Shown: positions 8,555 to 17,452, counted from the first letter of the stretch. The stretch is 55,987 nt of DNA from Sporolactobacillus sp. THM19-2 (GCF_004153195.1 NZ_SEMC01000015.1:1-55987), one strand, 5' to 3'. Notes: generated by a model from the letters alone, not told the origin. A program made the numbers and translations.

Positions 8555-10048
8555 GTGGTGAATGCCTTGACTGAAGAAGTAAGGGTGCGCTATGCACCGA
8601 GTCCGACCGGATTCCTGCACATAGGTAATGCGCGTACCGCGATATTTAACTATCTTTTTGCCCGCCATGCAGGTGGAAAATTTATCATCCGTATCGAGGA
8701 TACCGACCAGAAGCGGAATGTGGAAGGCGGCGTGGAAAGCCAGCTGAAGTTTCTGAAGTGGCTTGGTCTTGACTGGGATGAAAGTGTCGATGTCGGAGGA
8801 CCCTATGGCCCTTACAGGCAGATGGAACGACTCGATATTTATAAAAAATACGCACAGGAACTGCTCGACAAAGGGCTTGCTTATAAATGTTACTGTACGG
8901 AGGAAGAACTGAAAGCAGAACGTGAATATCAGATGGCCCATAAGCAGGCACCGCACTATTCAGGCAAATGCCGCAATCTGACTGCAGATCAGATTGCCAG
9001 ATATGTTGCCGAAGGGCGCAAACCGACGATCAGATTCAGAGTTCCTGAGAATCAGAAAATTGAATTTGACGACATGGTCAAGGGCCATGTCTCATTCGAT
9101 TCCAACGATGTCAGTGACTTTGTTATCGTGAAACAGAATGGCGTGCCAACATACAACTTTGCTGTTGTTGTCGACGACCATCTGATGAAAATGACTCATG
9201 TTCTCCGCGGTGAGGAACACATCTCAAATACACCGAAACAGATTCTTATTTTCCGTGCCTTTGGCTGGCAGGCGCCCGTTTATGGCCATATGACCCTGAT
9301 CGTTAACGAACATCATAAGAAACTGAGCAAGCGTGATCACAGTATTGTTCAGTTTATTGAACAATATAAAAACATGGGTTTCCTGCCGGATGCGCTGTTC
9401 AATTTTATTACACTGCTCGGCTGGTCGCCAAAAGGTGAAGACGAAATATTCACGCGGGACGAGTTTATTAAGATGTTTGATGCCGGCCGGCTCAGTAAAT
9501 CACCGGCGATGTTTGACAAGTCTAAACTGGAATGGATGAACGGGCAGTATATCAACGAGCTTTCAAAAGAAGAGTATATTGCTTTTACTGTACCCTATCT
9601 GATCCAGAAAGGGCTGCTTCCGCGGGAGATGACTCCGGAACAGAAAGCATGGGCGGAGAAGGTTGTCCTGCTTTATCAGGAACAGTTGCACTATGGTGAA
9701 GAAATTGTTCAAGTCAGCAATATGTTTTTTAACAAGCGGATTACTATTGAAGAGCCGACAAAAGATGAGAAGAAGATTCTTGCCGGGGATCAGGTCCATG
9801 ACGTTCTTTCTGCATTTAACCGCGAACTGAAAACTCTGACGGAGTGGACGGCTGAAAAGATCGCACCGAAGATCAAAGTCGTTCAGAAGGAGACGAAACA
9901 GCGTGGATGGAAATTGTACATGCCCATCCGCGTCGTTGCAACTGGATCCCAGCATGGTCCGGAACTTCCGGAAGCCCTGGAACTGCTCGGGCGGGATCTG
10001 GTCATCAAACGTATGGATCATTATCTTGAAACGCAGCACGTCGGGTGA
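8555..10048 (+). CDS. gltX: Glutamate-tRNA ligase
   Basis: 497-residue class I synthetase that charges tRNA-Glu. In many Firmicutes it also misacylates tRNA-Gln for the GatCAB amidotransferase. The HIGH-like motif is [14 protein letters not shown] near residue 22 and the KMSKS-like motif is [12 protein letters not shown]. The helical anticodon-binding region is complete. The start is ambiguous: GTG 8555, GTG 8558 or TTG 8567 are all in frame; the coordinates use the longest. A Cys T-box for cysE follows the stop. Confidence 0.97.
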   Translation: MVNALTEEVRVRYAPSPTGFLHIGNARTAIFNYLFARHAGGKFIIRIEDTDQKRNVEGGVESQLKFLKWLGLDWDESVDVGGPYGPYRQMERLDIYKKYAQELLDKGLAYKCYCTEEELKAEREYQMAHKQAPHYSGKCRNLTADQIARYVAEGRKPTIRFRVPENQKIEFDDMVKGHVSFDSNDVSDFVIVKQNGVPTYNFAVVVDDHLMKMTHVLRGEEHISNTPKQILIFRAFGWQAPVYGHMTLIVNEHHKKLSKRDHSIVQFIEQYKNMGFLPDALFNFITLLGWSPKGEDEIFTRDEFIKMFDAGRLSKSPAMFDKSKLEWMNGQYINELSKEEYIAFTVPYLIQKGLLPREMTPEQKAWAEKVVLLYQEQLHYGEEIVQVSNMFFNKRITIEEPTKDEKKILAGDQVHDVLSAFNRELKTLTEWTAEKIAPKIKVVQKETKQRGWKLYMPIRVVATGSQHGPELPEALELLGRDLVIKRMDHYLETQHVG

Positions 10049-10090
10049 TTCTGAATCACCCGGGTCCGGGCTGTTGCATAAAATAGCATG

Positions 10091-10326
10091 AAAAGCGATG
10101 AAGAGGAATAGTAGGAATCAAGTCTGCCGGTACAGAGAGAGCAGCCGCGGGTGAGAGCCGCTCAGGCAGACTGATACTGAATGCACCTCTGAGTTTTTTC
10201 GTTGAAACCGGAGTAGACGAAAACGGTACCCCCGTTACGGGCCGATGAGTGGAGAATGATTCTCAAGCAAAGTGGAACCGCGTTTAAGGCGTCTTTGTGT
10301 CAGCCGGCACAAAGGCGCCTTTTTAT
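10091..10326 (+). promoter_or_regulatory. T-box riboswitch, Cys-specific, upstream of cysE-cysS
   Basis: Stem I opens with AGCGATGAAGAGG, in which AGAGG (10102-10106) pairs CCTCT (10186-10190), and GTCTGCC (10122-10128) pairs GGCAGAC (10165-10171). The specifier loop reads GAA-TGC-ACC, so TGC at 10182-10184 selects tRNA-Cys. The T-box AGTGGAACCGCG is at 10271-10282; its TGGA end fits discriminator U of tRNA-Cys. The terminator is AAGGCG..CTTTGTG pairing CACAAAG..CGCCTT (10286-10320) plus T-run. Uncharged tRNA-Cys should promote read-through into cysE-cysS. Confidence 0.93.
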
Positions 10327-10368
10327 TCACATGATAAAAAAGTCTGAAACTTTTTCGAAAAAAGGTTA

Positions 10369-10421
10369 AGAAAAACGAGATCTCCGGCAACGCCCGCAAC
10401 AGGCCGCCGGCAAGTTTTTCT
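10369..10421 (+). promoter_or_regulatory. Second hairpin between the T-box and cysE
   Basis: AGAAAAAC (10369-10376) pairs GTTTTTCT (10414-10421), enclosing CCGGC (10384-10388) paired to GCCGG (10406-10410). The stem ends in a T-run, so it resembles a weak terminator, 20 bases before the cysE ribosome site. Its function is unknown. Confidence 0.4.
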
Positions 10422-10458
10422 CATTATCTCGATTGATTAACGGAGGTGTTATCTGAAG

Positions 10459-11106
10459 GTGCGCAATATTATAGCTGAGGATCTGCGGAATGTATTCGAT
10501 CAGGATCCGGCCGCACGCAGCAAACTGGAAGTCATCCTGACTTATTCCGGTCTGCATGCGATCTGGGCGCATCGGGTGGCTCACTGGTTATGGAAAAAAA
10601 AGTTTTTTTTCATGGCCCGTGCCCTCTCACAGTTCACCCGTTTTCTGACTGGAATTGAAATTCATCCCGGTGCTCAAATCGGCCGCCGCTTTTTTATGGA
10701 TCACGGGATGGGTATTGTTATAGGTGAGACATGCGAAATAGGTGATGATGTAACAATTTTTCAGGGAGTCACGCTGGGTGGTACAGGTAAAGAAAAGGGA
10801 AAACGACACCCGACGATAGGAAATGACGTACTGATATCAACGGGAGCCCGCATCCTGGGCTCTATCAGGGTGGGCGATCACTCCAAAGTCGGGGCCGGGT
10901 CGGTTGTGCTTCACGATGTTCCTCCAGACTCCACAGTAGTAGGTATCCCCGGGCGCGTCGTCAGACAAAACGGACGAAAGATCCATCATCATGATCTGGA
11001 TCACGCCGATCTGCCCGATCCCGTGGCGGACAGAATGACACGCCTGGAAGCAGAAATCAAACAACTGAAAGAAGAACTGGAAACCATGAAAAGGAGTAGA
11101 TCATAA
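10459..11106 (+). CDS. cysE: Serine O-acetyltransferase
   Basis: 215 residues. Makes O-acetylserine from serine and acetyl-CoA, the first committed step of cysteine synthesis. An alpha-helical N-terminus is followed by left-handed hexapeptide repeats, with [18 protein letters not shown] and [11 protein letters not shown] carrying the catalytic His and Asp region. GTG start at 10459 after GGAGGTG. The stop TAA shares its last A with the cysS ATG. It is controlled by the upstream Cys T-box together with cysS, so synthesis and charging of cysteine respond to the same tRNA. Confidence 0.96.
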   Translation: MRNIIAEDLRNVFDQDPAARSKLEVILTYSGLHAIWAHRVAHWLWKKKFFFMARALSQFTRFLTGIEIHPGAQIGRRFFMDHGMGIVIGETCEIGDDVTIFQGVTLGGTGKEKGKRHPTIGNDVLISTGARILGSIRVGDHSKVGAGSVVLHDVPPDSTVVGIPGRVVRQNGRKIHHHDLDHADLPDPVADRMTRLEAEIKQLKEELETMKRSRS

Positions 11107-12506
11107 TGGTACTGAGCGTGTTTAATACACTGACCAGAAAAAAGGAAAAATTCATTCCGCTGGAGAAAGGAAAAGTACGCATGTATGTCTGCGGGCCCAC
11201 CGTCTACAACTACATTCACATCGGAAACGCCCGTCCCGCGGTTGTATTCGATACGGTTAGACGGTACTTTGAGTATCTCGGGTATTCTGTAGACTACGTT
11301 TCTAATTTTACTGATGTCGATGACCGGCTGATCAACGCCTCTAAAGAGCGTCGCATCCCGGTTCCTGAAATTGCTGATCAATTCATTAAAGCATATCTGA
11401 GTGATGTGGATGCCCTGAATGTCAAGCGGGCAACCGTCAATCCCAGGGCAACAGAGACCATGGATGAAATCATCACTTTTATAAAAAAACTGGTTGATGA
11501 GGGTTATGCCTACGTTGTTAACGGCGATGTTTATTTCCGGACGAGGAAATTTAAGGATTATGGAAAACTCTCTCACCAGTCCATAGATGACCTGAAATCA
11601 GGTGCCCGTATCCAGATTGGCGAAAACAAGGACGATCCACTTGATTTTGCTCTGTGGAAAGCAGCCAAACCCGGAGAAATCAAATGGAGCAGCCCATGGG
11701 GAGAAGGCCGGCCCGGCTGGCACATTGAATGCTCGGCTATGGTAGAAAAATATCTTGGCGACACCATCGACATTCATGCCGGCGGTGCGGATCTTGTTTT
11801 TCCTCATCATGAAAATGAAATTGCTCAGTCCGAAGCACTCCATCACAAAACAATGGCGCGGTACTGGCTTCACAACGGTCATATTCAGATCAATCACGAG
11901 AAAATGTCGAAATCAATCGGGAATGTAATCCTTGTGCATGATCTGATCAAAAAATTTGACCCGCAGGTAATTCGCTTTTTTATTTTAGGTGTTCAGTATC
12001 GCCATCCCATTAATTTCAGTGATGCTTTGCTTCGTGATGCGTCGCAGGCCTTCTCCCGTATGAAAACGGCCAGGTATAATCTCGAACATCTGCTCAGGCA
12101 GGAGCACGTGACCCTCAGCGGGGACAAGGAGACAGAGGCAGCCTATCGCCATCGGTTTCATGAAGCTATGGATGATGACTTTAATACGGCCAATGCGATT
12201 GCTGTCCTGTTCGATATCGTACGGGACAGCAATATTGCCCTGCAGAAGCAGGACGTGGATCTGACGCTTATCGCTGCTTATCTGAATATGCTCGATGAAC
12301 TCTCGGGTGTGCTTGGACTGAAACTAAGCGAACCATCAGACAGTATATTAGACAGTGATGTTGAAAAACTGATCAGGCAGCGGGAAGAGGCGCGGCAGGC
12401 CAAAAAGTTTGATGTAGCAGACCGCATCAGAGAGCAGCTGAAAGAAGCGGACATCATACTGGAAGACACACCGCAGGGCGTTCGCTGGAAGAGGGACGGA
12501 GAATGA
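11106..12506 (+). CDS. cysS: Cysteine-tRNA ligase
   Basis: 466-residue class I synthetase. Zinc ligands include Cys29 in [16 protein letters not shown] and the Cys of GWHIECSAM with the His and Glu of [18 protein letters not shown] is the second signature. Its ATG overlaps the cysE stop and its own stop overlaps the mrnC start (ATGA), so the order cysE-cysS-mrnC is tightly coupled. Regulation is by the T-box upstream of cysE. Confidence 0.97.
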   Translation: MVLSVFNTLTRKKEKFIPLEKGKVRMYVCGPTVYNYIHIGNARPAVVFDTVRRYFEYLGYSVDYVSNFTDVDDRLINASKERRIPVPEIADQFIKAYLSDVDALNVKRATVNPRATETMDEIITFIKKLVDEGYAYVVNGDVYFRTRKFKDYGKLSHQSIDDLKSGARIQIGENKDDPLDFALWKAAKPGEIKWSSPWGEGRPGWHIECSAMVEKYLGDTIDIHAGGADLVFPHHENEIAQSEALHHKTMARYWLHNGHIQINHEKMSKSIGNVILVHDLIKKFDPQVIRFFILGVQYRHPINFSDALLRDASQAFSRMKTARYNLEHLLRQEHVTLSGDKETEAAYRHRFHEAMDDDFNTANAIAVLFDIVRDSNIALQKQDVDLTLIAAYLNMLDELSGVLGLKLSEPSDSILDSDVEKLIRQREEARQAKKFDVADRIREQLKEADIILEDTPQGVRWKRDGE

Positions 12507-12931
12507 CCATTAAAGGAAAAACGGTGGATCCGGCAACAGTCAACAGTCTGGTCCTGGCGTTCATGGGCGATGCGATTATGGAAGTCTATGTCCGTGAGCA
12601 TGTCATTTGTGCCGGAAAAACAAAGATCCATCAGTTGCATAAGCAGACGGTCAATTATGTATCAGCCAGGGCACAATGCACTTTTCTTCATGAATTGCAG
12701 GAACAGCATTTCCTGACCGATGAAGAGATGGACGTTGTTCGCCGCGGGCGTAATACCAGGTCTCATTCCGTGCCCAGAAACACCGACGTGCAGACCTATA
12801 ATTTCAGTACCGGTTTTGAAGCTCTGATCGGTTATCTGTATTTTTCAGGGAAAGGCAATCGCATTCAGGAGATAATGGCGAAAATATTTACAGATCATCC
12901 GACAGAAGGGGGCGCAAGCGATGAGCGATGA
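12503..12931 (+). CDS. mrnC: Mini-ribonuclease 3 (Mini-III)
   Basis: 142 residues, a catalytic RNase III domain without the dsRNA-binding domain. The signature [16 protein letters not shown] carries the catalytic Asp, and [12 protein letters not shown] the second acidic site. It matures 23S rRNA ends in B. subtilis by cutting a processing stalk. It overlaps cysS by 4 bases and rlmB by 11. Confidence 0.95.
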   Translation: MTIKGKTVDPATVNSLVLAFMGDAIMEVYVREHVICAGKTKIHQLHKQTVNYVSARAQCTFLHELQEQHFLTDEEMDVVRRGRNTRSHSVPRNTDVQTYNFSTGFEALIGYLYFSGKGNRIQEIMAKIFTDHPTEGGASDER

Positions 12932-13664
12932 ATGGATTATCGGGCGTCATCCGGTTGCGGAAGCGATCCGATCCGGCAGAGAAATAAACAAAGTCTGGAT
13001 GAACAAAGAAGGACGCGGGTTAGGCGAGCTGCTTGACTTGATAAAAAGTCACCAGATTGCCGTGCAGTTTGTTCCCAGAAAAAAGCTGGATCAGCTTTCC
13101 CGCTCTTCACAGCATCAGGGCGTTGTGGCATCGATTGCCGCCTACCGGTATGCGACAATCAGCGATTTATTTGCTCTTGCAGAAAAGCGTGATGAACCGC
13201 CTTTCTTTATGATGCTGGATAATATCGAAGATCCGCATAACCTGGGTTCAATTCTGCGTACAGCTGATGCCTCGGGCTGTCAGGGCATCATTATCCCGAA
13301 ACGGCGATCAGTGGGTCTGACCTCTGTTGTGGCCAAAGCGTCAACAGGTGCGATCGAATACGTACCTGTCGCCCGCGTTTCCAATCTAGCTCAGACCATT
13401 GATGAGTTGAAGAAAAAGGGTATCTGGTTTGCCGGCACGGCGGCGGATGCCGATTCATCATATGATGAAACCGATTATACGATGCCTGTGTGCCTCATCA
13501 TCGGTAATGAAGGTACAGGCATTTCGCAGTTAGTCAGAAAAAAATGTGACTTTTTCATACACATTCCGATGAACGGAAAGGTCACCTCACTGAATGCTTC
13601 AGTTGCTGCCGGACTGATGATGTATGAAGTATTCAGGCAGCGCAGACAGCGGAAGCAAGGGTGA
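12921..13664 (+). CDS. rlmB: 23S rRNA 2'-O-methyltransferase, TrmH/SpoU family
   Basis: 247 residues. An N-terminal L30e-like substrate-binding domain (IIGRHPVAEAIRSG) precedes a SPOUT knot domain with NIEDPHNLGSILRTAD, IGNEGTGIS and MNGKVTSLNASVAAG, the three TrmH motifs. It is expected to methylate G2251 of 23S rRNA (E. coli numbering). ATG 12921 lies inside mrnC. Its neighbours are all in RNA processing or charging. Confidence 0.93.
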   Translation: MSDEWIIGRHPVAEAIRSGREINKVWMNKEGRGLGELLDLIKSHQIAVQFVPRKKLDQLSRSSQHQGVVASIAAYRYATISDLFALAEKRDEPPFFMMLDNIEDPHNLGSILRTADASGCQGIIIPKRRSVGLTSVVAKASTGAIEYVPVARVSNLAQTIDELKKKGIWFAGTAADADSSYDETDYTMPVCLIIGNEGTGISQLVRKKCDFFIHIPMNGKVTSLNASVAAGLMMYEVFRQRRQRKQG

Positions 13665-14179
13665 GTATTTTGAAAGACATTCTGATCGTTGACGGATATA
13701 ATGTGATCGGAGCATGGAAGGAACTGAAGGCGCTAAAAAAGAAAGAGCTCGAAAATGCCAGAGATATGCTGATTGATAAGATGGCTGAATATCAGGCAGT
13801 TACGGGCTGGCGGGTCATCATTATCTTTGACGCTTATCTGATCCCTGGAAAAGAGATCCGGACGCATAAATCCAGAGTAGAAGTGATTTACACCAAAAAA
13901 AGTGAAAAGGCAGATCAGAAGATTGAAGGCCTGATTAAAAAAATGAAAAACGTTAAAACGCGGATCCATGTCGCAACATCTGACATGGCGGAACAATGGG
14001 CCGTTTTCTCGCAGGGTGCACTGCGCATGCCGTCACGGGAACTGGTTGAAGAAATCAGGACCATTGACAGTCAGATTAAACAAGCCATCATCGATACCAG
14101 ACCACAGACTAAAGGGTCAAAGATTCCCCTTGACCGGACCATAAGGGAAAAGCTGGAGAAAATGCGCAGAGGTTTTTGA
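13661..14179 (+). CDS. rae1: NYN-domain ribosome-associated endoribonuclease (Rae1/YacP)
   Basis: 172 residues with a PIN-like NYN domain: LIVDGYNVIGAW near the N-terminus, IIIFDAYL, and THVATSDMAEQWA-like residues (IHVATSDMAEQWAVF). In B. subtilis Rae1 enters the ribosomal A site and cleaves mRNA between codons. GTG at 13661 overlaps the rlmB stop. TTG at 13670 gives a start closer to the B. subtilis protein, so the true start is uncertain. A sigma-A promoter for sigH begins 6 bases after the stop. Confidence 0.92.
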   Translation: MSILKDILIVDGYNVIGAWKELKALKKKELENARDMLIDKMAEYQAVTGWRVIIIFDAYLIPGKEIRTHKSRVEVIYTKKSEKADQKIEGLIKKMKNVKTRIHVATSDMAEQWAVFSQGALRMPSRELVEEIRTIDSQIKQAIIDTRPQTKGSKIPLDRTIREKLEKMRRGF

Positions 14180-14185
14180 ATTTTC

Positions 14186-14215
14186 TTGACGATTCTAATT
14201 TCTTTACTGTATAAT
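14186..14215 (+). promoter_or_regulatory. Sigma-A promoter of sigH
   Basis: TTGACG (14186-14191), 18-base spacer, TATAAT (14210-14215) preceded by TG. It is close to consensus and lies entirely in the 73-base rae1-sigH gap. In B. subtilis this promoter is repressed by AbrB; I cannot see an AbrB site by eye. Confidence 0.8.
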
Positions 14216-14252
14216 CGCAAACAAAGGCATCAACGTTTCCGGGGGGATGAAA

Positions 14253-14903
14253 ATGAGTTACAATCCAGTTCAGTCTGACACAGCAACGTTTCGGTTACTT
14301 GATGATGAACATTTGCTAAGAATTGTCCAGGATGGAAACAAAGAGGCTCTGGAGTACCTCATTTTTAAATATAAGAATTTTGTCCGTGCCAAAGCGAAAG
14401 CCTATTTTCTGGTCGGGGGTGAACACGAAGATATTATTCAGGAGGGCATGATCGGCCTGTATAAGGCTATCCGTGATTACAGGGGAGACAAGCCCGCTTC
14501 TTTTAAAGCGTTTGCAGAACTTTGCATTACAAGGCAAATGATTACGGCTGTAAAAACGGCGACCAGAATGAAGCATATCCCGCTGAATTCTTATATTTCT
14601 CTTGACAAACCGATTTATGATGAAGAATCTGAAAGGACTTTGATGGATGTTGTCGGTGAAGATGATTCTTCCGATCCGGAGATGCTGTTTATTAACCGGG
14701 AAGAATGTGACGATATCGAGGAAAAACTATCGCATATGCTGAGTGAGCTGGAACGAAAAGTGCTTCGCCAGTATCTCGACGGACGGACCTACCAGGAAAT
14801 ATCTGTGAACCTGAAAAGACATATCAAGTCTGTTGATAATGCGCTGCAGCGCGTGAAAAGAAAACTTGAACATTGCCTGCAGATGAAAAAGCTGAGTATC
14901 TGA
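14253..14903 (+). CDS. sigH: RNA polymerase sigma factor SigH (sigma-30)
   Basis: 216-residue sigma-70 family factor for post-exponential and early sporulation genes. Region 2 contains EDIIQEGMIGLYKAIRDYRG with core binding and -10 recognition, and region 4 has RTYQEISVNLKRHIKSVDNA as HTH. ATG 14247 abuts the GGGGGG ribosome site with no spacing, so ATG 14253 (6-base spacing, MSYNPVQSD) is the better start. It is the usual member before secE-nusG in Bacillales. Confidence 0.96.
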   Translation: MSYNPVQSDTATFRLLDDEHLLRIVQDGNKEALEYLIFKYKNFVRAKAKAYFLVGGEHEDIIQEGMIGLYKAIRDYRGDKPASFKAFAELCITRQMITAVKTATRMKHIPLNSYISLDKPIYDEESERTLMDVVGEDDSSDPEMLFINREECDDIEEKLSHMLSELERKVLRQYLDGRTYQEISVNLKRHIKSVDNALQRVKRKLEHCLQMKKLSI

Positions 14904-14919
14904 TCTGCCCCTGTGTTTA

Positions 14920-14948
14920 TTGACAGGCCTGCAGTGATGTGATAAATT
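14920..14948 (+). promoter_or_regulatory. Possible sigma-A promoter after sigH
   Basis: TTGACA (14920-14925), with TAAATT at 17 bases or GATAAA at 15 as -10. The -35 is perfect, the -10 imperfect. A terminator hairpin starts about 26 bases downstream, so any transcript would be tiny unless it reads through to secE-nusG. Confidence 0.45.
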
Positions 14949-14973
14949 GAAAAAAGAGTAGAATTGCGACAGG

Positions 14974-15000
14974 AAAGGCGTCATGACGCCTTTCTTTTAG
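14974..15000 (+). terminator. Terminator between sigH and secE
   Basis: AAAGGCGTCA/TGACGCCTTT, a perfect 20-base palindrome (14974-14993), followed by CTTTT. An outer repeat GACAGGAA (14968-14975) and TTCCTGTC (15013-15020) flanks it and could form an alternative stem. Confidence 0.75.
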
Positions 15001-15020
15001 TGTATGAAATTATTCCTGTC

Positions 15021-15100
15021 TGAGCCCGCCGTTCGGGTAAGCCCACGCAGCGCGGGTATCCGGACGAGGCGGCTCACGGATCGCCCGCTGTCCGCGGGCG
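15021..15100 (+). repeat. Two GC-rich hairpins before the rpmG remnant
   Basis: The first, 15021-15076, is almost wholly paired. TGAGCC-C-GCC pairs GGCGGCTCA, GTTCGGGTA pairs TATCCGGAC with wobbles, and an inner CCC-A-CGC / GCG-C-GGG closes it. The second pairs CGCCCGC (15082-15088) with GCGGGCG (15094-15100). It is far more GC-rich than its surroundings. No T-run follows. Function unknown; no other copy seen in the window. Confidence 0.6.
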
Positions 15101-15134
15101 CCTGAAGCGAAATGAAGATAAGTTTAACAGCGCC

Positions 15135-15271
15135 AGGAAAAAGATTTTTCCTGCTGTACGTCGGCAGCATCGGCAGCAAAGGACAGGAACTGACAGAGAG
15201 AAGACAGTACGGCCCGAAATCAATAAGTTCTGCAGCACTGTAATACACGCACACCGCGCACAGGGGAATGA
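15135..15271 (+). pseudogene. Decayed rpmG (ribosomal protein L33) remnant
   Basis: This 137-base stretch lies exactly where Bacillales keep rpmG, between sigH and secE, and reads as a scrambled L33 gene. AGGAAAAAGATT gives RKKI, CTGCTGTACG resembles the LACT codons, AGGAACTGACA resembles RNYT with a stop, and AATAAGTTCTGC gives NKFC. AGCACTGTAAT then gives HCN after a one-base loss, and the end retains CAC, CAC-CGC and a final TGA. There is no start codon and no single open frame; several small indels are needed. L33 is normally about 49 residues (150 bases). Call made by eye. Confidence 0.55.
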
Positions 15272-15299
15272 AGAACGAGGAATCGGAGGTATAACAAGC

Positions 15300-15494
15300 A
15301 TGGCAGGTATTGTAAAGGGGACCGGGAAATTTTTCCGGAGCATCATTACGGAAACCAGGAAAGTCACCTGGCCAACGCGCAGAGAACTGTTCAAATATAC
15401 GGTTACAGTGATTGTGACTGTTGTATTTCTGGCTGTATTCTTTGTACTGGTTGACTTGGGCATTACGGAACTTATGCGTGTGATCACAGACTGA
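15300..15494 (+). CDS. secE: Preprotein translocase subunit SecE
   Basis: 64 residues. The conserved amphipathic segment TRKVTWPTRREL precedes one membrane span (about residues 32-54, TVTVIVTVVFLAVFFVLVD). SecE clamps SecY in the SecYEG channel. ATG 15300 after GGAGG. nusG begins 37 bases later, the near-universal pairing. Confidence 0.95.
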   Translation: MAGIVKGTGKFFRSIITETRKVTWPTRRELFKYTVTVIVTVVFLAVFFVLVDLGITELMRVITD

Positions 15495-15531
15495 TAATGG
15501 CCTGAAGGATAATCATTGGAGGAAGAAAGTT

Positions 15532-16068
15532 ATGGAAAAGAACTGGTATGTTATTCACACATACTCGGGTTATGAAAACAAGGTCAAGACCAACCTCGAA
15601 AAAAGAGTGGAATCCATGGGTATGGCTGATAAAATATTCCGGATTCTCGTTCCGATGGAAGAGGAGACAGAAATTAAAAACGGCCAGAAAAAGACAGCTA
15701 TGCGGAAGGTGTTCCCCGGATATGTCCTGACTGAAATGATTATGACAGACGATTCATGGTACGTTGTGCGCAACACACCCGGTGTTACAGGCTTCGTCGG
15801 CTCAACGGGAGCGGGTTCAAAACCGATTCCGCTGCTCCCGGAAGAAGTAGATGGCATTCTAAAGCAAATGGGCCTGAAAGAGAAAACTGTGGATGTTCAT
15901 TTTGAAATTAATGAACAGGTTAAGGTCAAGGAAGGTCCGTTTGCTGATTTCGTCGGCAACGTAGAAAGTATTGACCCGGAGAAGAACAAACTGAAAGTGC
16001 ATGTGAACATGTTCGGCCGTGAAACACCGGTTGAACTGGATTTTGAACAGGTTCGAAAGCTTGACTGA
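15532..16068 (+). CDS. nusG: Transcription elongation factor NusG
   Basis: 178 residues. An NGN domain begins KNWYVIHTYSGYENKV and includes RKVFPGYVL and VRNTPGVTGFVG; a KOW domain follows at about 124-178 (VKVKEGPFADFVGNVES). NusG binds the RNAP clamp and affects pausing, Rho and coupling. ATG 15532 after GGAGGAAG. The rplK promoter begins 8 bases after the stop. Confidence 0.97.
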   Translation: MEKNWYVIHTYSGYENKVKTNLEKRVESMGMADKIFRILVPMEEETEIKNGQKKTAMRKVFPGYVLTEMIMTDDSWYVVRNTPGVTGFVGSTGAGSKPIPLLPEEVDGILKQMGLKEKTVDVHFEINEQVKVKEGPFADFVGNVESIDPEKNKLKVHVNMFGRETPVELDFEQVRKLD

Positions 16069-16075
16069 CTTCGCC

Positions 16076-16104
16076 TTGCAATTTTATCAGCCGGCGTGTA
16101 TAAT
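16076..16104 (+). promoter_or_regulatory. Sigma-A promoter of rplK-rplA
   Basis: TTGCAA (16076-16081), 17 bases, TATAAT (16099-16104) with TG one base upstream of the -10. The leader to rplK is about 125 bases and holds the first L1-type hairpin. Confidence 0.85.
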
Positions 16105-16187
16105 TTCAATGTTTGTATGAGCAAAACCTTAACCGATCTCATCATCATAACGGGAAACTGAACAGGCCATAGAGATTTATCAATTGA

Positions 16188-16212
16188 GTGGGAGGGCTGT
16201 GCCCGTACCACA
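16188..16212 (+). promoter_or_regulatory. L1-type binding hairpin before rplK
   Basis: GTGG (16188-16191) pairs CCAC (16208-16211), an internal loop holds GA opposite GTA, and GGGC pairs GCCC. The same pattern recurs before rplA. In other bacteria L1 represses its operon by binding mRNA that mimics its 23S site; that this is such a site is inference. Confidence 0.5.
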
Positions 16213-16235
16213 ATTTGTTTCAGGGAGGTGCTCTC

Positions 16236-16661
16236 ATGGCAAAGAAAGTAGTCAAACTGGTTAAACTGCAGATTCCGGCAGGGAAAGCAAATCCGGCTCC
16301 GCCAGTAGGTCCGGCACTGGGCCAGGCGGGCGTTAATATTATGGGCTTCTGCAAGGAGTTCAACGCACGTACATCTGATCAGGCAGGAATGATCATCCCG
16401 GTGGAAATCACCGTATTTGAGGATCGCTCATTTACGTTCATCACAAAGACACCACCGGCAGCTGTTCTGCTGAAAAAGGAAACGGGTATTGAATCCGGTT
16501 CGGGTTCACCGAAATTAACGAAAGTAGCAACGATTAAGCGCGATAAAGTGCGTTCAATTGCTGAACTGAAAATGCCTGATCTTAATGCGGCCGATGTAGA
16601 TGCCGCCATGCGGATGGTTGAAGGAACGGCCCGGAGCATGGGCATTGTTGTGGAAGACTGA
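16236..16661 (+). CDS. rplK: 50S ribosomal protein L11
   Basis: 141 residues. L11 binds the GTPase-associated 23S rRNA and mediates RelA stalling and thiopeptide sensitivity. The N-terminal domain has the conserved proline-rich [17 protein letters not shown]; the C-terminal RNA-binding domain has [17 protein letters not shown] and [14 protein letters not shown] 16236 follows AGGGAGGTG; a longer in-frame start at 16188 would read through the leader hairpin. Confidence 0.98.
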   Translation: MAKKVVKLVKLQIPAGKANPAPPVGPALGQAGVNIMGFCKEFNARTSDQAGMIIPVEITVFEDRSFTFITKTPPAAVLLKKETGIESGSGSPKLTKVATIKRDKVRSIAELKMPDLNAADVDAAMRMVEGTARSMGIVVED

Positions 16662-16707
16662 TCCGTTCTTCACTAAAAGTGAATGAAGTTCGAGCTGTTT
16701 TTGATCG

Positions 16708-16740
16708 GTGGGAGGTCTGATGCAAACCGTTAATACCACA
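16708..16740 (+). promoter_or_regulatory. L1-type binding hairpin before rplA
   Basis: GTGGGAGGT begins at 16708 and ACC-GTTAAT-ACCACA ends at 16740. GTGG pairs CCAC and GGT pairs ACC, with GA in the same internal-loop position as in the copy before rplK. It ends two bases before the GAGGAGG ribosome site of rplA, so bound protein could block initiation. Confidence 0.5.
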
Positions 16741-16754
16741 GAGGAGGATTTGGA

Positions 16755-17447
16755 ATGGCTAAAAGAGGAAAGAAATATCTTGATGCAATCAAAGAAGTCG
16801 ACCGCTCAAAGGCTTATGATATCGATGAAGCTGTCGCACTTGTAAAAAAGATTGCTCATGCGGGTTTTGATGAGTCTGTTGACGTTGCCGTACGACTGGG
16901 CGTTGATACCCGAAAGAACGATCAGCAGGTCCGCGGGGCGGTTGTCCTTCCCAACGGAACAGGAAAAACGCAGCGCGTTCTGGTGTTTGCCAGGGGCGAC
17001 AGGGCTAAGGAAGCGGAAGCTGCCGGAGCTGATTTTGTCGGCGAACAGGAATATGTTGATAAGATCAATGAAGGTTGGTTCGATTTTGACGTCGTCGTTG
17101 CCACTCCTGATATGATGGCTCAGGTGGGCCGCCTCGGCCGTGTGCTTGGTCCAAGAGGACTGATGCCGAACCCGAAGACCGGAACGGTAACGTTTGATGT
17201 AGAAAAAGCGGTTAAGGAAATTAAAGCCGGCAAAGTAGAATATCGTGCTCAGAAAGATGGTAACGTCCACGTGCCGATTGGCAAGATTTCCTTTGAAGAC
17301 AGCAAGCTGGTAGAAAATTTCCGGGTTCTGGTTGATACCCTGGTAAAGGCTAAACCTTCTGCAGCAAAGGGGACGTATCTGAAGAACATCGCGATCTCAT
17401 CAACAATGGGCCCTGGAGTAAAGGTATCAACGGCCCTTGCCCGCTGA
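16755..17447 (+). CDS. rplA: 50S ribosomal protein L1
   Basis: 230 residues, full length. L1 forms the mobile stalk at the E site and is a translational repressor in studied species. The signature [20 protein letters not shown] lies in domain II, and [20 protein letters not shown] follows. ATG 16755 after GAGGAGG. The strong rplJ promoter overlaps the end of the gene's neighbourhood, starting 5 bases after the stop. Confidence 0.98.
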   Translation: MAKRGKKYLDAIKEVDRSKAYDIDEAVALVKKIAHAGFDESVDVAVRLGVDTRKNDQQVRGAVVLPNGTGKTQRVLVFARGDRAKEAEAAGADFVGEQEYVDKINEGWFDFDVVVATPDMMAQVGRLGRVLGPRGLMPNPKTGTVTFDVEKAVKEIKAGKVEYRAQKDGNVHVPIGKISFEDSKLVENFRVLVDTLVKAKPSAAKGTYLKNIAISSTMGPGVKVSTALAR

Positions 17448-17452
17448 AGCGC

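Noticed and set aside
15074-15487. Minus-strand frame of 137 codons over secE and the rpmG remnant
   Set aside because: It is antisense to secE and shows no recognisable domain.
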